Made by a program: the position numbers and the translations under genes. This document shows positions 1-9,665 of a stretch of DNA of 64,000 nucleotides, piece by piece (within the stretch, counting starts at the first letter, position 1; every line of letters begins with the position of its first letter). The notes beneath the pieces are model-generated. The model did no database searches. It had not been told where the DNA came from and was given only the letters and a program-made list of their open reading frames with translations. Source of the stretch: Pseudomonadota bacterium (GTDB taxonomy: Bacteria > Desulfobacterota > Binatia > Binatales > Binataceae); assembly GCA_021324455.1 (NCBI GenBank), contig JAJPJA010000005.1:1-64000 (forward strand), written 5' to 3'.

Positions 1-171
1 TACAATCAGACGCAAACCCTGGGCGTTGCCTGGGCCGGTTGCGGATCAGGACACTGCGGGCAAGGTGTGCGGGACGGCCGGGTCTGATATCAATTGACCC
101 CAGTCCGGGCGGCCGCGCGATGCGCTGGATGGCCGCCTTTGTCAGGACGTTCGCTGATGCAGGAGGAATCG

Positions 172-963
172 ATGGCAATTTCCCCCACGCGGGTGCTGCG
201 CTATGAGACCAGGGACCGCAAGGCCTACATCACGCTTAACCGGCCCGAGGTGATGAATGCGCTTAATACCGAAATCTGCCGCGCGATCGCGGAGGCCGTG
301 CGCGAGTTCGGCAACGACAAGGAGCTGCTGGCGGCGATCATAACCGGCGAGGGGGGACGCGCGTTTTCCGCCGGAATGGACCTGAAGGAAACCGCGCAGC
401 GCGACCAGGGTGTCAGCGCGGCCAATATCGGAGGGGGCGCGCGCGCCGCCTTCGACGAGCTGAGCAACTGCCGCAAGCCGATTATCGCCGCCATCGACGG
501 CTACTGCCTGGCCGCCGGGCTGGAGCTGTCCATCTGCTGCGATATCCGTATCGCCACGGTGCAGTCGCGCTTCGGCCTGCCCGAAGCGCGGCGCAGCCTG
601 ATTCCCGGTCCGGGGGTGCAGCTGTCGCGCCACATCCCGATGGGCGAGGCGTTGCTGATTCTGCTTACCGGCGGCCACGTCAGCGCCGAGCGCATGTACC
701 AACTGGGATATCTGCAGCGGCTGGTTGCTGACCGCGAAGCGCTGTTCAGGGAGGCTGACGCGGTCGCGGACGAAATCGCGTTGTGCGCGCCGTTGGCCGT
801 GCAGGCGCTCAAGCGCATTATAAAGGTGGGTCACAGTTTGCCGGTGCCGGTGATGGAACAGATGGCGGAGCCGATTCGCGCCGCCATCGAACGCACCGAG
901 GACCGGCGCGAGGGGCCGCGCGCGTTTGTCGAAAAGCGCCCGGCCAACTGGAAGATGCGCTAG
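172..963 (+). CDS. enoyl-CoA hydratase/isomerase family protein
   Basis: Crotonase-fold sequence (ITLNRPEVMNALN, GRAFSAGMDL, AAIDGYCLAAGLEL); start at 172 follows AGGAGGAA; the provided ORF extends further 5'. Confidence 0.9.
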   Translation: MAISPTRVLRYETRDRKAYITLNRPEVMNALNTEICRAIAEAVREFGNDKELLAAIITGEGGRAFSAGMDLKETAQRDQGVSAANIGGGARAAFDELSNCRKPIIAAIDGYCLAAGLELSICCDIRIATVQSRFGLPEARRSLIPGPGVQLSRHIPMGEALLILLTGGHVSAERMYQLGYLQRLVADREALFREADAVADEIALCAPLAVQALKRIIKVGHSLPVPVMEQMAEPIRAAIERTEDRREGPRAFVEKRPANWKMR

Positions 964-985
964 CCGCAGCGGCACTGGAGTCCAC

Positions 986-1909
986 ATGAAGGGCATCAAG
1001 ATCGGTATCGGCTTCGGCCATTGGCAATATGGACTGCCTGAACCCGAACTGCTGTGCGGCTTCGCCGAAACCGCCGAGGCGGTCGGGATGGATTCGATCT
1101 GGCTGTCCGACCATATCGTGACGCGCAATCCCAACCTCGACATCACCTGCCTGTTCGCGATGATCGCGGCGCGCACGCGCAAGGTGAAGATGGGACCCAG
1201 CGTGCTGACCCTGCCCGCGCGCCATCCGATCCACGTGGCCAAGGCCTACGCGACGCTGGATTACATCTCGCGCGGGCGCATGATCATGGCGGTGGGCAGC
1301 GGCAGCGACATGCGCGACCTGCTGGCCAGCGGCGTGCCGGTCGAGCATCGCGGGGCCCGCCTGGAGGAAGGAATCGAGATTCTGCGCAAGCTGTGGACGC
1401 AGTCGCACGTGACCCATCACGGACGCTTTTACAATTTCGACGACGTCACCATCGAGCCCAAACCGCACGACGGTCCGCTCGACATCTGGATCGGCGGCAG
1501 GAGCGACGCGATTTTAAAACGCACCGCGCGGATGGGCGACGGATGGTTTCCGGCGCTGACCAGCCCCGCCGAGTTCAAACGCGACATGGAAAAGCTGATC
1601 GGGTTTGGCGAGCAGTACGGCCGCCAGATGAATCCGCGCGAGGCCGGGGTGCTGCTGTTCACCTACGTCACCGACGACCGCGAACTGGCGCGCAAGGTGA
1701 TGGCGCCGTTCGTGCGGGCGCTGCCGATGCCGCCCGAGGAGGTGGAGCAGCGCTTTATCGTCGGTCCGGTGGCGCAATGCGTGGAGAAGATTCAGCGCTT
1801 CGTGGAGGCGGGATGCTCCAAGTTCGTGCTGCGTCCCTCCTGTCCGCCGGCTGATGTGATGGCGCAAATCGAGCTGTACGGCCGCGATATCCTGCCGCAT
1901 TTCGTTTGA
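986..1909 (+). CDS. LLM class (likely F420-dependent) flavin oxidoreductase
   Basis: Luciferase-like monooxygenase motifs (GMDSIWLSDHIV, MIAARTRKVKMGPSVLTLPARHPIHVAKAYATLDYISRGRMIMAVGSG). Confidence 0.88.
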   Translation: MKGIKIGIGFGHWQYGLPEPELLCGFAETAEAVGMDSIWLSDHIVTRNPNLDITCLFAMIAARTRKVKMGPSVLTLPARHPIHVAKAYATLDYISRGRMIMAVGSGSDMRDLLASGVPVEHRGARLEEGIEILRKLWTQSHVTHHGRFYNFDDVTIEPKPHDGPLDIWIGGRSDAILKRTARMGDGWFPALTSPAEFKRDMEKLIGFGEQYGRQMNPREAGVLLFTYVTDDRELARKVMAPFVRALPMPPEEVEQRFIVGPVAQCVEKIQRFVEAGCSKFVLRPSCPPADVMAQIELYGRDILPHFV

Positions 1910-1998
1910 TCGGAGCCGGGCCCATCCACGGATGTCCGGGACGCTCGACCATCGCCTTGCAACCGCGCTATAAGGGCACGTCACAAGGAGGATGAGCC

Positions 1999-2721
1999 AT
2001 GGCGCTACTGCAAGATAAAGTCGCAATGATAACCGGTGGGACGGGTGCGCTCGGCCGTGCCGTTGCGGAACGCTTCCTGAGCGAGGGCGCCAAAGTCGCT
2101 ATCCCCTACATTATCGACGCCGAGGTGCCGATGCTTGAGCAGCGGCTGGGCGGACGTTTCCCGCAGTCCAACCTGCTGGTGAGCAAGGTCGACGTCGGCA
2201 ACGAGGGCCAGTTGACCAAATTCGTCGAAGACGCGGTCAGGAAGTTCAACCGCATCGACGCGCTGGTCAACCTGGTCGGCGGCTTCTGGGGCGGCAAGCC
2301 GATTTCGGAAACCACCATCGAAGAATGGCAGGCGATGTTCGACCTCAACCTCAAGCCTACCTTCATGTGCTGCCGCGCGGTGGTGCCGATCATGCAAAAG
2401 AACAAGTTCGGACGGATCGTGTCGGTCGCTTCGCGCAGCGGCTTGATGGGCGCCGGCGACTTCGCCGCCTACGCGGTGGCCAAGGGCGCCATCGCCACCT
2501 TCACCTACTCGCTGGCCGAAGAAGTGCTGAACGACGGCGTGCTGGTCAACGCCATCGCGCCCAGCACCATCGACACCGAAGCCAACCGCAAGGCGATGCC
2601 CAACGCCAAGCACGAGCGCTGGGTCAAGCCCGAAGACATCGCCAAAACGCTGTCGTTCCTGTGCTCGGACCTGAACCAGGTCACGTCGGGGACCGTGGTT
2701 CCGGTCTATGGTCTGGCGTGA
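1999..2721 (+). CDS. SDR family NAD(P)-dependent oxidoreductase
   Basis: ITGGTGALGRAVAERF nucleotide-binding motif, YAVAKGA catalytic motif; SD AAGGAGG upstream. Confidence 0.92.
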   Translation: MALLQDKVAMITGGTGALGRAVAERFLSEGAKVAIPYIIDAEVPMLEQRLGGRFPQSNLLVSKVDVGNEGQLTKFVEDAVRKFNRIDALVNLVGGFWGGKPISETTIEEWQAMFDLNLKPTFMCCRAVVPIMQKNKFGRIVSVASRSGLMGAGDFAAYAVAKGAIATFTYSLAEEVLNDGVLVNAIAPSTIDTEANRKAMPNAKHERWVKPEDIAKTLSFLCSDLNQVTSGTVVPVYGLA

Positions 2722-2740
2722 GGCGTGCTGATCGATCGGT

Positions 2741-3130
2741 TTAATCAGCGATCCGCAGCACGATCTTGCCGCGTATGTGGCCGCGCCGGCCCGATTCGTA
2801 GGCTGTCCGCGCCACGGTCAGAGGGAACACGGCCGAAATAACGGGCCGGATGATCCCTTGGTCGGCGAGGGCAGCCAGCTGAATCAATTGCCCCCGATTC
2901 GGCTCGACAATAAAGAAAGATGCGGCGAATCGCACAACCGTGCGGCAACGCGGGTGGTTGTTCGGCAACCGACAGCAGCAGGCCTGAAGGTTTGAGCACC
3001 GCAGCCGAGCGCCGCAGCACCTCTGCGCCGACCGTATCCAGCACCACGTCAAGCTCGCCGACCGCCTCCTCGAATCGCGTCGTGGTGTAATCGATCACCA
3101 GATACCGATCGCTCCGGCCGTGGCGCAGCG
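2741..3130 (-). pseudogene. zinc-type/MDR NADP-dependent oxidoreductase remnant (5'-truncated, frameshifted)
   Basis: Two minus frames each carry part of an MDR C-terminus: VIDYTTTRFEEAVGELDVVLDTVGAEVLRRSAAVLKPSGLLLSVAEQPP then RFAASFFIVEPNRGQLIQLAALADQGIIRPVISAVFPLTVARTAYE...RGKIVL. Confidence 0.75.
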
Positions 3131-3297
3131 GTGGTTATCCGCCCGACCCGCGCCTGTGCGGTAAAACGCATCAATCCTGCGTTAAGGTTTTCGTATACAG
3201 CCTTGTGGAGATTGCTGATCGCTTTTTCCTTGCACTGTGGGCCGATACCAATTGAAATTTTCGTGTGGCGCCGGCTGACGACCAAGTTTCAACACGT

Positions 3298-3699
3298 ATG
3301 AAGGGCACAATTGGAACGAAGTTACTCCTGCTGGCTGCGGCGACCCTGCTAATCTACGGATGCGCCGCCAGGCATGACGTCCAACCCGGTTTTGCCTCGA
3401 GCGATTCGGGAATCGCCGGCCAGCTGGTGACCACTACCACTTCTTCAACCGGAGCCGTGCAGGTGGCAGGCGCGGCCCGCGGCACCGTCAACGTCACCAC
3501 CGCCGACGAGAAACTGCAGGTGGCCACAGTGGATACCGATTCCGAAGGCAATTTCCAAATCGGGCTGCGCCCGGGCCGGTATTTCGTGTACACGCAACCC
3601 ACGGAAGGGATGTTATACGGGCGCAGGGTTGCCGTCGAACCGCGGCAGATGACCCATCTGGACCTTCAACTCCCGCCCTGGTGGACGCTGGGCCCGTAA
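3298..3699 (+). CDS. small lipoprotein with carboxypeptidase-regulatory-like beta-sandwich
   Basis: Signal peptide with lipobox LLIYGC; downstream beta-rich GNFQIGLRPGRYFVYTQPTEG. Confidence 0.6.
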   Translation: MKGTIGTKLLLLAAATLLIYGCAARHDVQPGFASSDSGIAGQLVTTTTSSTGAVQVAGAARGTVNVTTADEKLQVATVDTDSEGNFQIGLRPGRYFVYTQPTEGMLYGRRVAVEPRQMTHLDLQLPPWWTLGP

Positions 3700-3702
3700 C
3701 TC

Positions 3703-4140
3703 TCAGATCTGAAACGTCAGCGCCGACTTGCGCTTGCTCGCCAGCATCTCCAACGTCGTCCCGCGCAGGATTGAGGTGACCTGGTCGCGCACCTGGCGCC
3801 ATACCTCGCGCATTGCGCAGGCCTGCTCGCGCCGGCATGGCGAGTTGGATCCCTCTTCAAGGCATTCCACCGGCACGTAACCGCCTTCGATTAGTTCGAC
3901 CACGTCTTCCATCGTGATTCGCGACGGCGGACGGGCCAGGAGGTAGCCGCCGCTCGGACCCTTCTGGCTCAGGACCAGGCCGCCGCGTTTCAGTGCTATC
4001 AGCAGCCGGCGCAGGTAGTTCTCAGGAATGTTCTGGGCAGAGGCGATGACCTCAACCTGAAGCGGTTGAGCGGCTGGATACCGTTCGGCGAGCATCAATA
4101 ACGCTTTGAGCGAATAGTCGACCCCGACGCCAAATTTCAT
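3703..4140 (-). CDS. Rrf2 family transcriptional regulator
   Basis: MKFGVGVDYSLKALLMLAERYP... wHTH N-terminus, GGYLLARPPSRITMEDVVELIEG, and Cys set ECLEEGSNSPCRREQACAM. Confidence 0.9.
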   Translation of the reverse strand: MKFGVGVDYSLKALLMLAERYPAAQPLQVEVIASAQNIPENYLRRLLIALKRGGLVLSQKGPSGGYLLARPPSRITMEDVVELIEGGYVPVECLEEGSNSPCRREQACAMREVWRQVRDQVTSILRGTTLEMLASKRKSALTFQI

Positions 4141-4199
4141 CTGTTTTAAAGGCCTTTTTGAGGCTTCACCCCTCCGCCGGTTGCCCCTGGGGGAAATAA

Positions 4200-4246
4200 T
4201 TGACTTAGTAGGTCATCTAAGTTATCTTTTCCCCCTAAGTCAAGCT
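4200..4246 (+). promoter_or_regulatory. sigma70-like promoter overlapping an inverted-repeat operator (candidate Rrf2 site)
   Basis: TTGACT (4200-4205), 17 nt spacer, TATCTT (4223-4228); ACTTAG-N8-CTAAGT at 4203-4222, and TTGACTTAG (4200-4208) matched by CTAAGTCAA (4235-4243). Confidence 0.7.
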
Positions 4247-4261
4247 AAGGAGAAAGCTGAG

Positions 4262-5890
4262 GTGCCCAAACGCGAGCCACCGACCTGGGATCTGGTGCTC
4301 AAGCGCAATTCCGTGGAACGGCTCAAGCGTGAGCTTTTTCCCACCGAGTTGTGGGGCCAATGGGATCGTCTGACCGCAACCTCCTACGAAAAGCTGCCCG
4401 AGGAGGACATCGTCCGCCTGCAATGGTACGGACTGTATCACGACAAGCCGAAAATCGGCACCTTCATGATGCGGGTCAAGATTCCGGGCGGCATTTTGAC
4501 GCCGGCCGGCCTGCGCACCATCGGTGAGATTTCCTCCGAATTCGGCCGCGACCAGGGGGAACTGACCACGCGTCAGAATATCCAGCTCCATTACGTCACG
4601 CTGGATCGTTTCCCGCAGATTTTCGACAGGCTCAAGGCGGCCGGTCTGACCACGATGGGCGGATGCGGCGACGTGGTGCGCAATATCACCGGATGCCCGC
4701 TGGGCGGCGTCAATCGCGAGGAGTTCTTCGACGTCACCGGTCTGATGGCGGAGGCGGCGGGATTTTTTTACGGCAATCGCGACTACTCCGATTTGCCGCG
4801 CAAGCACAAAATTACGATTTCGTCGTGCCATTACCAGTGCAACGCGCCTGAAATCAACTGCGTGGCGCTGGTCGGGATGCTCAAGGACGGCGAGCAGGGA
4901 TTCGCCGTGCGCGTCGGCGGCGGACAGTCGTCCACCCCGCGTCTGTCGCGCCATCTGGGGGTTTTCGTGCGGCCCAACCAGGCGCTGGCGCTGCTGCGCG
5001 CGATCCTCGACGTGTGGCAATCCACCACCGAATACCGTATCTCGCGCGTCAAGGCGCGGCTCAAGTTCATGATCGACGACTACGGTCCCGACGAATTCCG
5101 CAAGCTGGTACAGGCGCGGATGGGTCAGGAATTGGAGCCGCTGGCCGAACTGCCGCTGCCCGATCGCGACGGCGATCATATGGGAATCGGCGAGCAGAAG
5201 CAGGACGGACTGTATCACGCCGGTTTTCCGGTCTATCTCGGCACCATGAGCGGCAGCCAGATGCGCCAGGTCGCCGACCTCGCGGAGAGCTACGGCGGGG
5301 ACATCCGGCTTACGCGCAGACAGAATTTCATCCTCACCGGCATCCCGCGCGAGCGCCTGGACGAAGTGATCGACAAGGCCGCCGAAATCGGTTTTCCGAT
5401 CGAGGCCAACGGGCTGTTCGCGTCGTCCATCGGATGTATCGGCGATCCGCATTGCAATTACGCCGTCACCCCGACCAAGACCAAGCTGGCCACCGTGATC
5501 GATCGCCTGATTGCGGATTTCGGCGACGCGGTCGCGGGGCTCAAACTGAATCTGGACGGATGTCCCCACGCGTGCGCGCAGCATTGGACCGGCGATATCG
5601 GCCTGCAGGGCACCACCGGACGCGGCCCCAACGGCGAACCACAGGAAGCCTTCGACATTATTCTGCGCGGCGGGCTGGGCAAGGACGCCGCTATCGGCAA
5701 ACCCATCCTGCGCCGCGTTCCGTCGGCGTTGGTGGAGGATTACGTCAGCCGGCTGGTGGCGGGTTACCTGCAGCGCCGCCAGCCCGATGAAACCTTTGCA
5801 CGGTTTTGTGTGCGCACCCCGGACGCGGAGCTGATCGGCCTGACCCGGACGGCCGGCGGCGAAGCCCACAGTGCCTCAGCCCCAGAGTGA
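4262..5890 (+). CDS. ferredoxin-type nitrite/sulfite reductase (probably assimilatory sulfite reductase)
   Basis: Siroheme/4Fe-4S reductase motifs (TTRQNIQLHYV, GCGDVVRNITGCP, LNLDGCPHACAQHW); GTG start after AAGGAG; followed by an APS/PAPS reductase gene. Confidence 0.88.
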   Translation: MPKREPPTWDLVLKRNSVERLKRELFPTELWGQWDRLTATSYEKLPEEDIVRLQWYGLYHDKPKIGTFMMRVKIPGGILTPAGLRTIGEISSEFGRDQGELTTRQNIQLHYVTLDRFPQIFDRLKAAGLTTMGGCGDVVRNITGCPLGGVNREEFFDVTGLMAEAAGFFYGNRDYSDLPRKHKITISSCHYQCNAPEINCVALVGMLKDGEQGFAVRVGGGQSSTPRLSRHLGVFVRPNQALALLRAILDVWQSTTEYRISRVKARLKFMIDDYGPDEFRKLVQARMGQELEPLAELPLPDRDGDHMGIGEQKQDGLYHAGFPVYLGTMSGSQMRQVADLAESYGGDIRLTRRQNFILTGIPRERLDEVIDKAAEIGFPIEANGLFASSIGCIGDPHCNYAVTPTKTKLATVIDRLIADFGDAVAGLKLNLDGCPHACAQHWTGDIGLQGTTGRGPNGEPQEAFDIILRGGLGKDAAIGKPILRRVPSALVEDYVSRLVAGYLQRRQPDETFARFCVRTPDAELIGLTRTAGGEAHSASAPE

Positions 5891-5896
5891 ATCCCT

Positions 5897-6712
5897 ATGA
5901 GCCAGGAAGTGGAACCGCGGCAAGAGTTGATGGACGAGCTGGAGGCGGGCGAGGCCGCCGTCGAGCTCGACGACAAGGAACCCCAGGAAGTGCTCGCCTG
6001 GACCATGGAGCGCTTCGGCAACCGCATGGGTCTGTGTTCCAGCTTCCAGGCCGAAGGCTGCGTCCTCATCGACATGGCCTGGCGCATCGACCCCTCCGTG
6101 CGGGTGTTCACTATCGATACCGGCCGGATGCCCGAGGAGACTCACGCGCTGATCGAGCGGATCCGCGACCGCTACGGGATCAAGACCGAGGTCTTTCTGC
6201 CCGACACCAAGGTCGTCGAGCACATGGTGTCCAAGCACGGGCTGAACCTGTTCTATCGCGACGTCAATCTGCGCCTGCTGTGCTGCCAGGTGCGCAAGGT
6301 GCTGCCGCTGCGCCGCGCGTTGCTCAACTTCGACGCCTGGGTGACGGGCCTTCGCCGCGATCAGTGGGCCACGCGTTCCAACATCCGCAAGATCGAAATC
6401 GATCACGACCACGGCGGGATCGTCAAAGTCGCGCCGCTGGCGGACTGGACCGAAGAAGAGGTGTGGGACTACATCCGCGCCAACGACGTGCCTTATAGCG
6501 AGCTTTACGACAAGGGCTACAAGTCGATCGGATGCGCCCCGTGCACGCGCGCGGTGCCCGACGGCGTCGATTCGCGCGAGGGCCGATGGTGGTGGGAGAC
6601 GGGCGCACCCAAGGAATGCGGGATGCATTGCGCGATCGAAACCGGCGGCTTCGAGCATGAACTGGCGGCGCTGCTGGGCGGGCATGGCAACGGCAACGGC
6701 TCCGGGCATTGA
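5897..6712 (+). CDS. cysH: phosphoadenylyl-/adenylyl-sulfate reductase
   Basis: LCCQVRKVLPL and IGCAPCTRAV Cys pairs typical of 4Fe-4S APS reductase; WVTGLRRDQ, PLADWTEEEVWDYI. Confidence 0.9.
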   Translation: MSQEVEPRQELMDELEAGEAAVELDDKEPQEVLAWTMERFGNRMGLCSSFQAEGCVLIDMAWRIDPSVRVFTIDTGRMPEETHALIERIRDRYGIKTEVFLPDTKVVEHMVSKHGLNLFYRDVNLRLLCCQVRKVLPLRRALLNFDAWVTGLRRDQWATRSNIRKIEIDHDHGGIVKVAPLADWTEEEVWDYIRANDVPYSELYDKGYKSIGCAPCTRAVPDGVDSREGRWWWETGAPKECGMHCAIETGGFEHELAALLGGHGNGNGSGH

Positions 6713-6813
6713 GTGGAAGTTGTTTCGGGCAACAGCTGCTGAAGGCTGCCGCCGCAAGCATTGCGAGCGCTGGTGAACGCCGCGCGAAATTCCTTCGGCG
6801 GCCTCCGGACAGG

Positions 6814-6850
6814 CGCTGCGCTCCGCTCGGGATGACCGCGGAGCGCAGCG
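6814..6850. repeat. intergenic inverted repeat (11-bp perfect stem)
   Basis: CGCTGCGCTCC (6814-6824) and GGAGCGCAGCG (6840-6850), loop containing GCTCGGGATGACC. Confidence 0.6.
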
Positions 6851-6895
6851 TGTACGGGCGCCGCAAATCTTCGAACCGGTCATACCCTATTAATC

Positions 6896-7369
6896 GTGGA
6901 TCAAGACGCACCCCTGACCCTCGACGACCTGCAGCGCCAAATCCTGCTGCAGCAGATCGTCGTGTTCGCCCAATCCAATCCTGACCCGCAGGCGCAAGAG
7001 GAATACCAACTGCTGGCCGACGCGGTGGCACGGATGGAAATCCCGTCCGCGATGCTGCCGCGTGTGACCGCCATTTTGGAAATCGCGCTCAGCGGCGACC
7101 GCATCCGCCGCACCTCAGGTCCCGGCGCGCATCTGGCGTTGACGGCGCTGTTCCAGAAAACCCCGCGCGGCAAGGCGCTGGCCGCCGAGGTGAGTGCGCT
7201 CAACTCCGCGCTGGCGCAGATAAAGAATCAACCGCTGACGGAAATCGCCGCCGCCCAGCGCGGCCCGGGTATCTACACTCTGACCCTGGCTACGCCGGCG
7301 TGCCGGATGGTGATTCGCTTCGAACCCGCCGGCGTCAGGATCGAGAGCCTCGACGTTGGCATGGAGTGA
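6896..7369 (+). CDS. conserved hypothetical protein
   Basis: 157-aa ORF, GTG start; no recognised domain. Confidence 0.55.
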   Translation: MDQDAPLTLDDLQRQILLQQIVVFAQSNPDPQAQEEYQLLADAVARMEIPSAMLPRVTAILEIALSGDRIRRTSGPGAHLALTALFQKTPRGKALAAEVSALNSALAQIKNQPLTEIAAAQRGPGIYTLTLATPACRMVIRFEPAGVRIESLDVGME

Positions 7370-7435
7370 CGACACCCCAACGCCGCCCCCGCCCTTTTAC
7401 GGCCATTCAGGTGAAGGCGGCCGATAGCGTTCGCC

Positions 7436-7861
7436 TCAAAAGGGGACGGCGTCGGCCCAGTCGGCCAGGACCGGGACGCGGAAGCGGTTGCCCACGTAGG
7501 CCTGGTAGATCAGGAACGCCCACAGGATCGCCAGCGCCAAATCGCCCAGCTTGGTCAGCAGCAGGAACAGATGCGACAGCGGCCCGGGCAGGACCGCGGT
7601 AAAAACTCCCATCACGATCGAAAACGCGATCCACGCCACCGTGAACGCAATCGCCTGGCGGGCGTGAAAGCGCACGTACTCGTCGCGGTTGTACGGCTCC
7701 ACCATCAGGAAAATGATCCCGGTGATGGCGAAGCCCACGTAACACAGCGCCGCGATCACATTGTTGGGCTGAGTGGTTGACGTTATGGGCGCGCCGCACG
7801 AAGGGCAGCTTGCCGCCCCCATGTTCAAAGCCGCGCCGCAACGCGGACAGCTCGCAGCCAT
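7436..7861 (-). CDS. zinc-ribbon / DUF4870-type membrane protein
   Basis: Two CxxC pairs (CPRCGAALN, CPSCGAP) followed by YNRDEYVRFHARQAIAFTV hydrophobic segments. Confidence 0.72.
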   Translation of the reverse strand: MAASCPRCGAALNMGAASCPSCGAPITSTTQPNNVIAALCYVGFAITGIIFLMVEPYNRDEYVRFHARQAIAFTVAWIAFSIVMGVFTAVLPGPLSHLFLLLTKLGDLALAILWAFLIYQAYVGNRFRVPVLADWADAVPF

Positions 7862-7952
7862 CGCGCAAATCCTCCTTGAATCAGACCATGATTGTGCAAC
7901 TCAGGGACGGCGCCGCGCAACCGGCCCGCAGGATACCCCGGGCACGCGCCGA

Positions 7953-9542
7953 TTAATGGCCGGGCTGCGCGGTGCTCATGGGGGCTTTGCGGATGATCAG
8001 GTAGATGGGCAGGATCGCCACCGCCAAAAACGACAGCATCCGGTAGATGTCGTTGAAGGCCAGAATCGCGGCTTGCGCCTGCACCATGTTGTAAATCATC
8101 GCCAGTCCGCGGCGCTGGCCGTCCGCGGTCAGAAGGTGCAGAGCCGGACTGCCGGGCAGACGCGGCGCCGCCTCGCTGATGCGCCAGGCGTCGAAAATCG
8201 AGAAATGCTCCACCAGGTGCGCCTGATGCACCTGCTCCTTGGCCACCAGCATGCTGGTCAGGATCGATATACCCACGGCCGCGCCCGTGTTGCGCATCAT
8301 GTTGAACAGGCTCGACGCGTAGCCCATCCGCTCGCGCGGCACCGTGGTCAGCGAAATCGCCGACAACTGCGGTCCCAGCAAGCCGCCGCCTACCCCGTTG
8401 AGCATCACAGGACCGATCACCTGCCACGGACTTACCTGCAGCGTCCAATGCGACATCAGCCAGGTCGATACGCCCATCGCGATGAACGCGACGCCGACCA
8501 GCGGACGCGTGTTGACCCCCATCCGCGCCAGCTGCCCAACCAGGATCAGCGCGCAGAACGACGCCAGCGCGCGCGGCGACAGCGTCAGCCCGGCCTTCAT
8601 CGCGGTGTAGCCCAGATATTCCTGCAGGAAGATTGGATTGAGCAGGTTGGCGCCGTACACCGCAAAACTGAACGCGACCACCAGCACCACTACGGCCGCG
8701 AACATCGGATTGAACAGGATGCGTACATCGACCACGGGGTCGGGAAAGGTCAGCTCGCGCCAGGTGAAAATGACCAGCGCCAGCACCGACCCCGCGGTCG
8801 CATAGACCACCCATGGCGAGGAGAACCAGTCGGCGCGCTGCCCGCGGTCGCATACCAACTGCATCAGCCCCAGCCCCAGCGTCAGCATCGCGATACCCAG
8901 GTAATCGATCCTCCCGCCGCGTCTGGGCCGCAGGTAGGACGGATCCTCCAGGAAGGTGTAGACCATCAGGATGGCGAGGATGCCGATCGGGATGTTGATG
9001 TAGAAGTTCCAGCGCCAGGAAAAATTGTCCGTGATCCAGCCGCCCAAAGTCGGCCCCAGAACCGGCGCCACCATCAGACCCATCGACCATGTCGCCATCG
9101 CGAGCTGCTGCTCCTCGGGCGGAAAGGTCTCCATCATGATCGCCTGCGAGGACGGCACCATCGCGGCGCCGGCGAAACCCTGGATCAGCCGGAACAAAAC
9201 CATCTGATCCAGCGACCGCGCCGCGCCGCAGCAGGCCGAAGCAATCACGAACGTCGTCACCGACAGCAGGAAGTAGCGCTTGCGCCCGAACCGCGCCGAG
9301 ATCCATCCGGTCAGCGGGATCATGATCCCATTGGCCACCAGGTAGCTGGTCACCACCCACGTGATCTCATCGACGCTGGCCGAGAAGCTGCCCTGCATGT
9401 GGGGCAGCGCCACGTTGACGATCGAGGTATCGATCATCTCCAGCACAGTTCCCAGCATCACGGCGATAGCGATCAGCCACTTATGCTGACTGACGGCGAT
9501 GTCGGGTGTGGCGATTTCAGTCGCGGCAGCCAACCGGTCCAA
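7953..9542 (-). CDS. DHA2 family MFS drug-efflux transporter (EmrB/QacA type)
   Basis: 14-TM-like protein with GTVLEMIDTSIVNVALPHMQGSF, LTGWISARFGRKR. Confidence 0.9.
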   Translation of the reverse strand: MDRLAAATEIATPDIAVSQHKWLIAIAVMLGTVLEMIDTSIVNVALPHMQGSFSASVDEITWVVTSYLVANGIMIPLTGWISARFGRKRYFLLSVTTFVIASACCGAARSLDQMVLFRLIQGFAGAAMVPSSQAIMMETFPPEEQQLAMATWSMGLMVAPVLGPTLGGWITDNFSWRWNFYINIPIGILAILMVYTFLEDPSYLRPRRGGRIDYLGIAMLTLGLGLMQLVCDRGQRADWFSSPWVVYATAGSVLALVIFTWRELTFPDPVVDVRILFNPMFAAVVVLVVAFSFAVYGANLLNPIFLQEYLGYTAMKAGLTLSPRALASFCALILVGQLARMGVNTRPLVGVAFIAMGVSTWLMSHWTLQVSPWQVIGPVMLNGVGGGLLGPQLSAISLTTVPRERMGYASSLFNMMRNTGAAVGISILTSMLVAKEQVHQAHLVEHFSIFDAWRISEAAPRLPGSPALHLLTADGQRRGLAMIYNMVQAQAAILAFNDIYRMLSFLAVAILPIYLIIRKAPMSTAQPGH

Positions 9543-9665
9543 GATAAGCGCTTGTTCCGGCTAAGGAAAATGCTCACCCGAGATGGACTGATCGGTACCG
9601 TCGCCCGCCCCGATACCATCGGCTTGACAAGCGTCGCCAATTAGCGAAAGAATAGCGAAAGTCTG

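Noticed and set aside
4235-5869. 544-aa minus-strand ORF
   Set aside because: Antisense to the sulfite reductase; composition typical of the shadow frame of a high-GC gene, no recognisable domain.
7773-9644. 623-aa plus-strand ORF
   Set aside because: Antisense to the MFS transporter; His/Gln/Arg-rich low-complexity translation typical of shadow frames.
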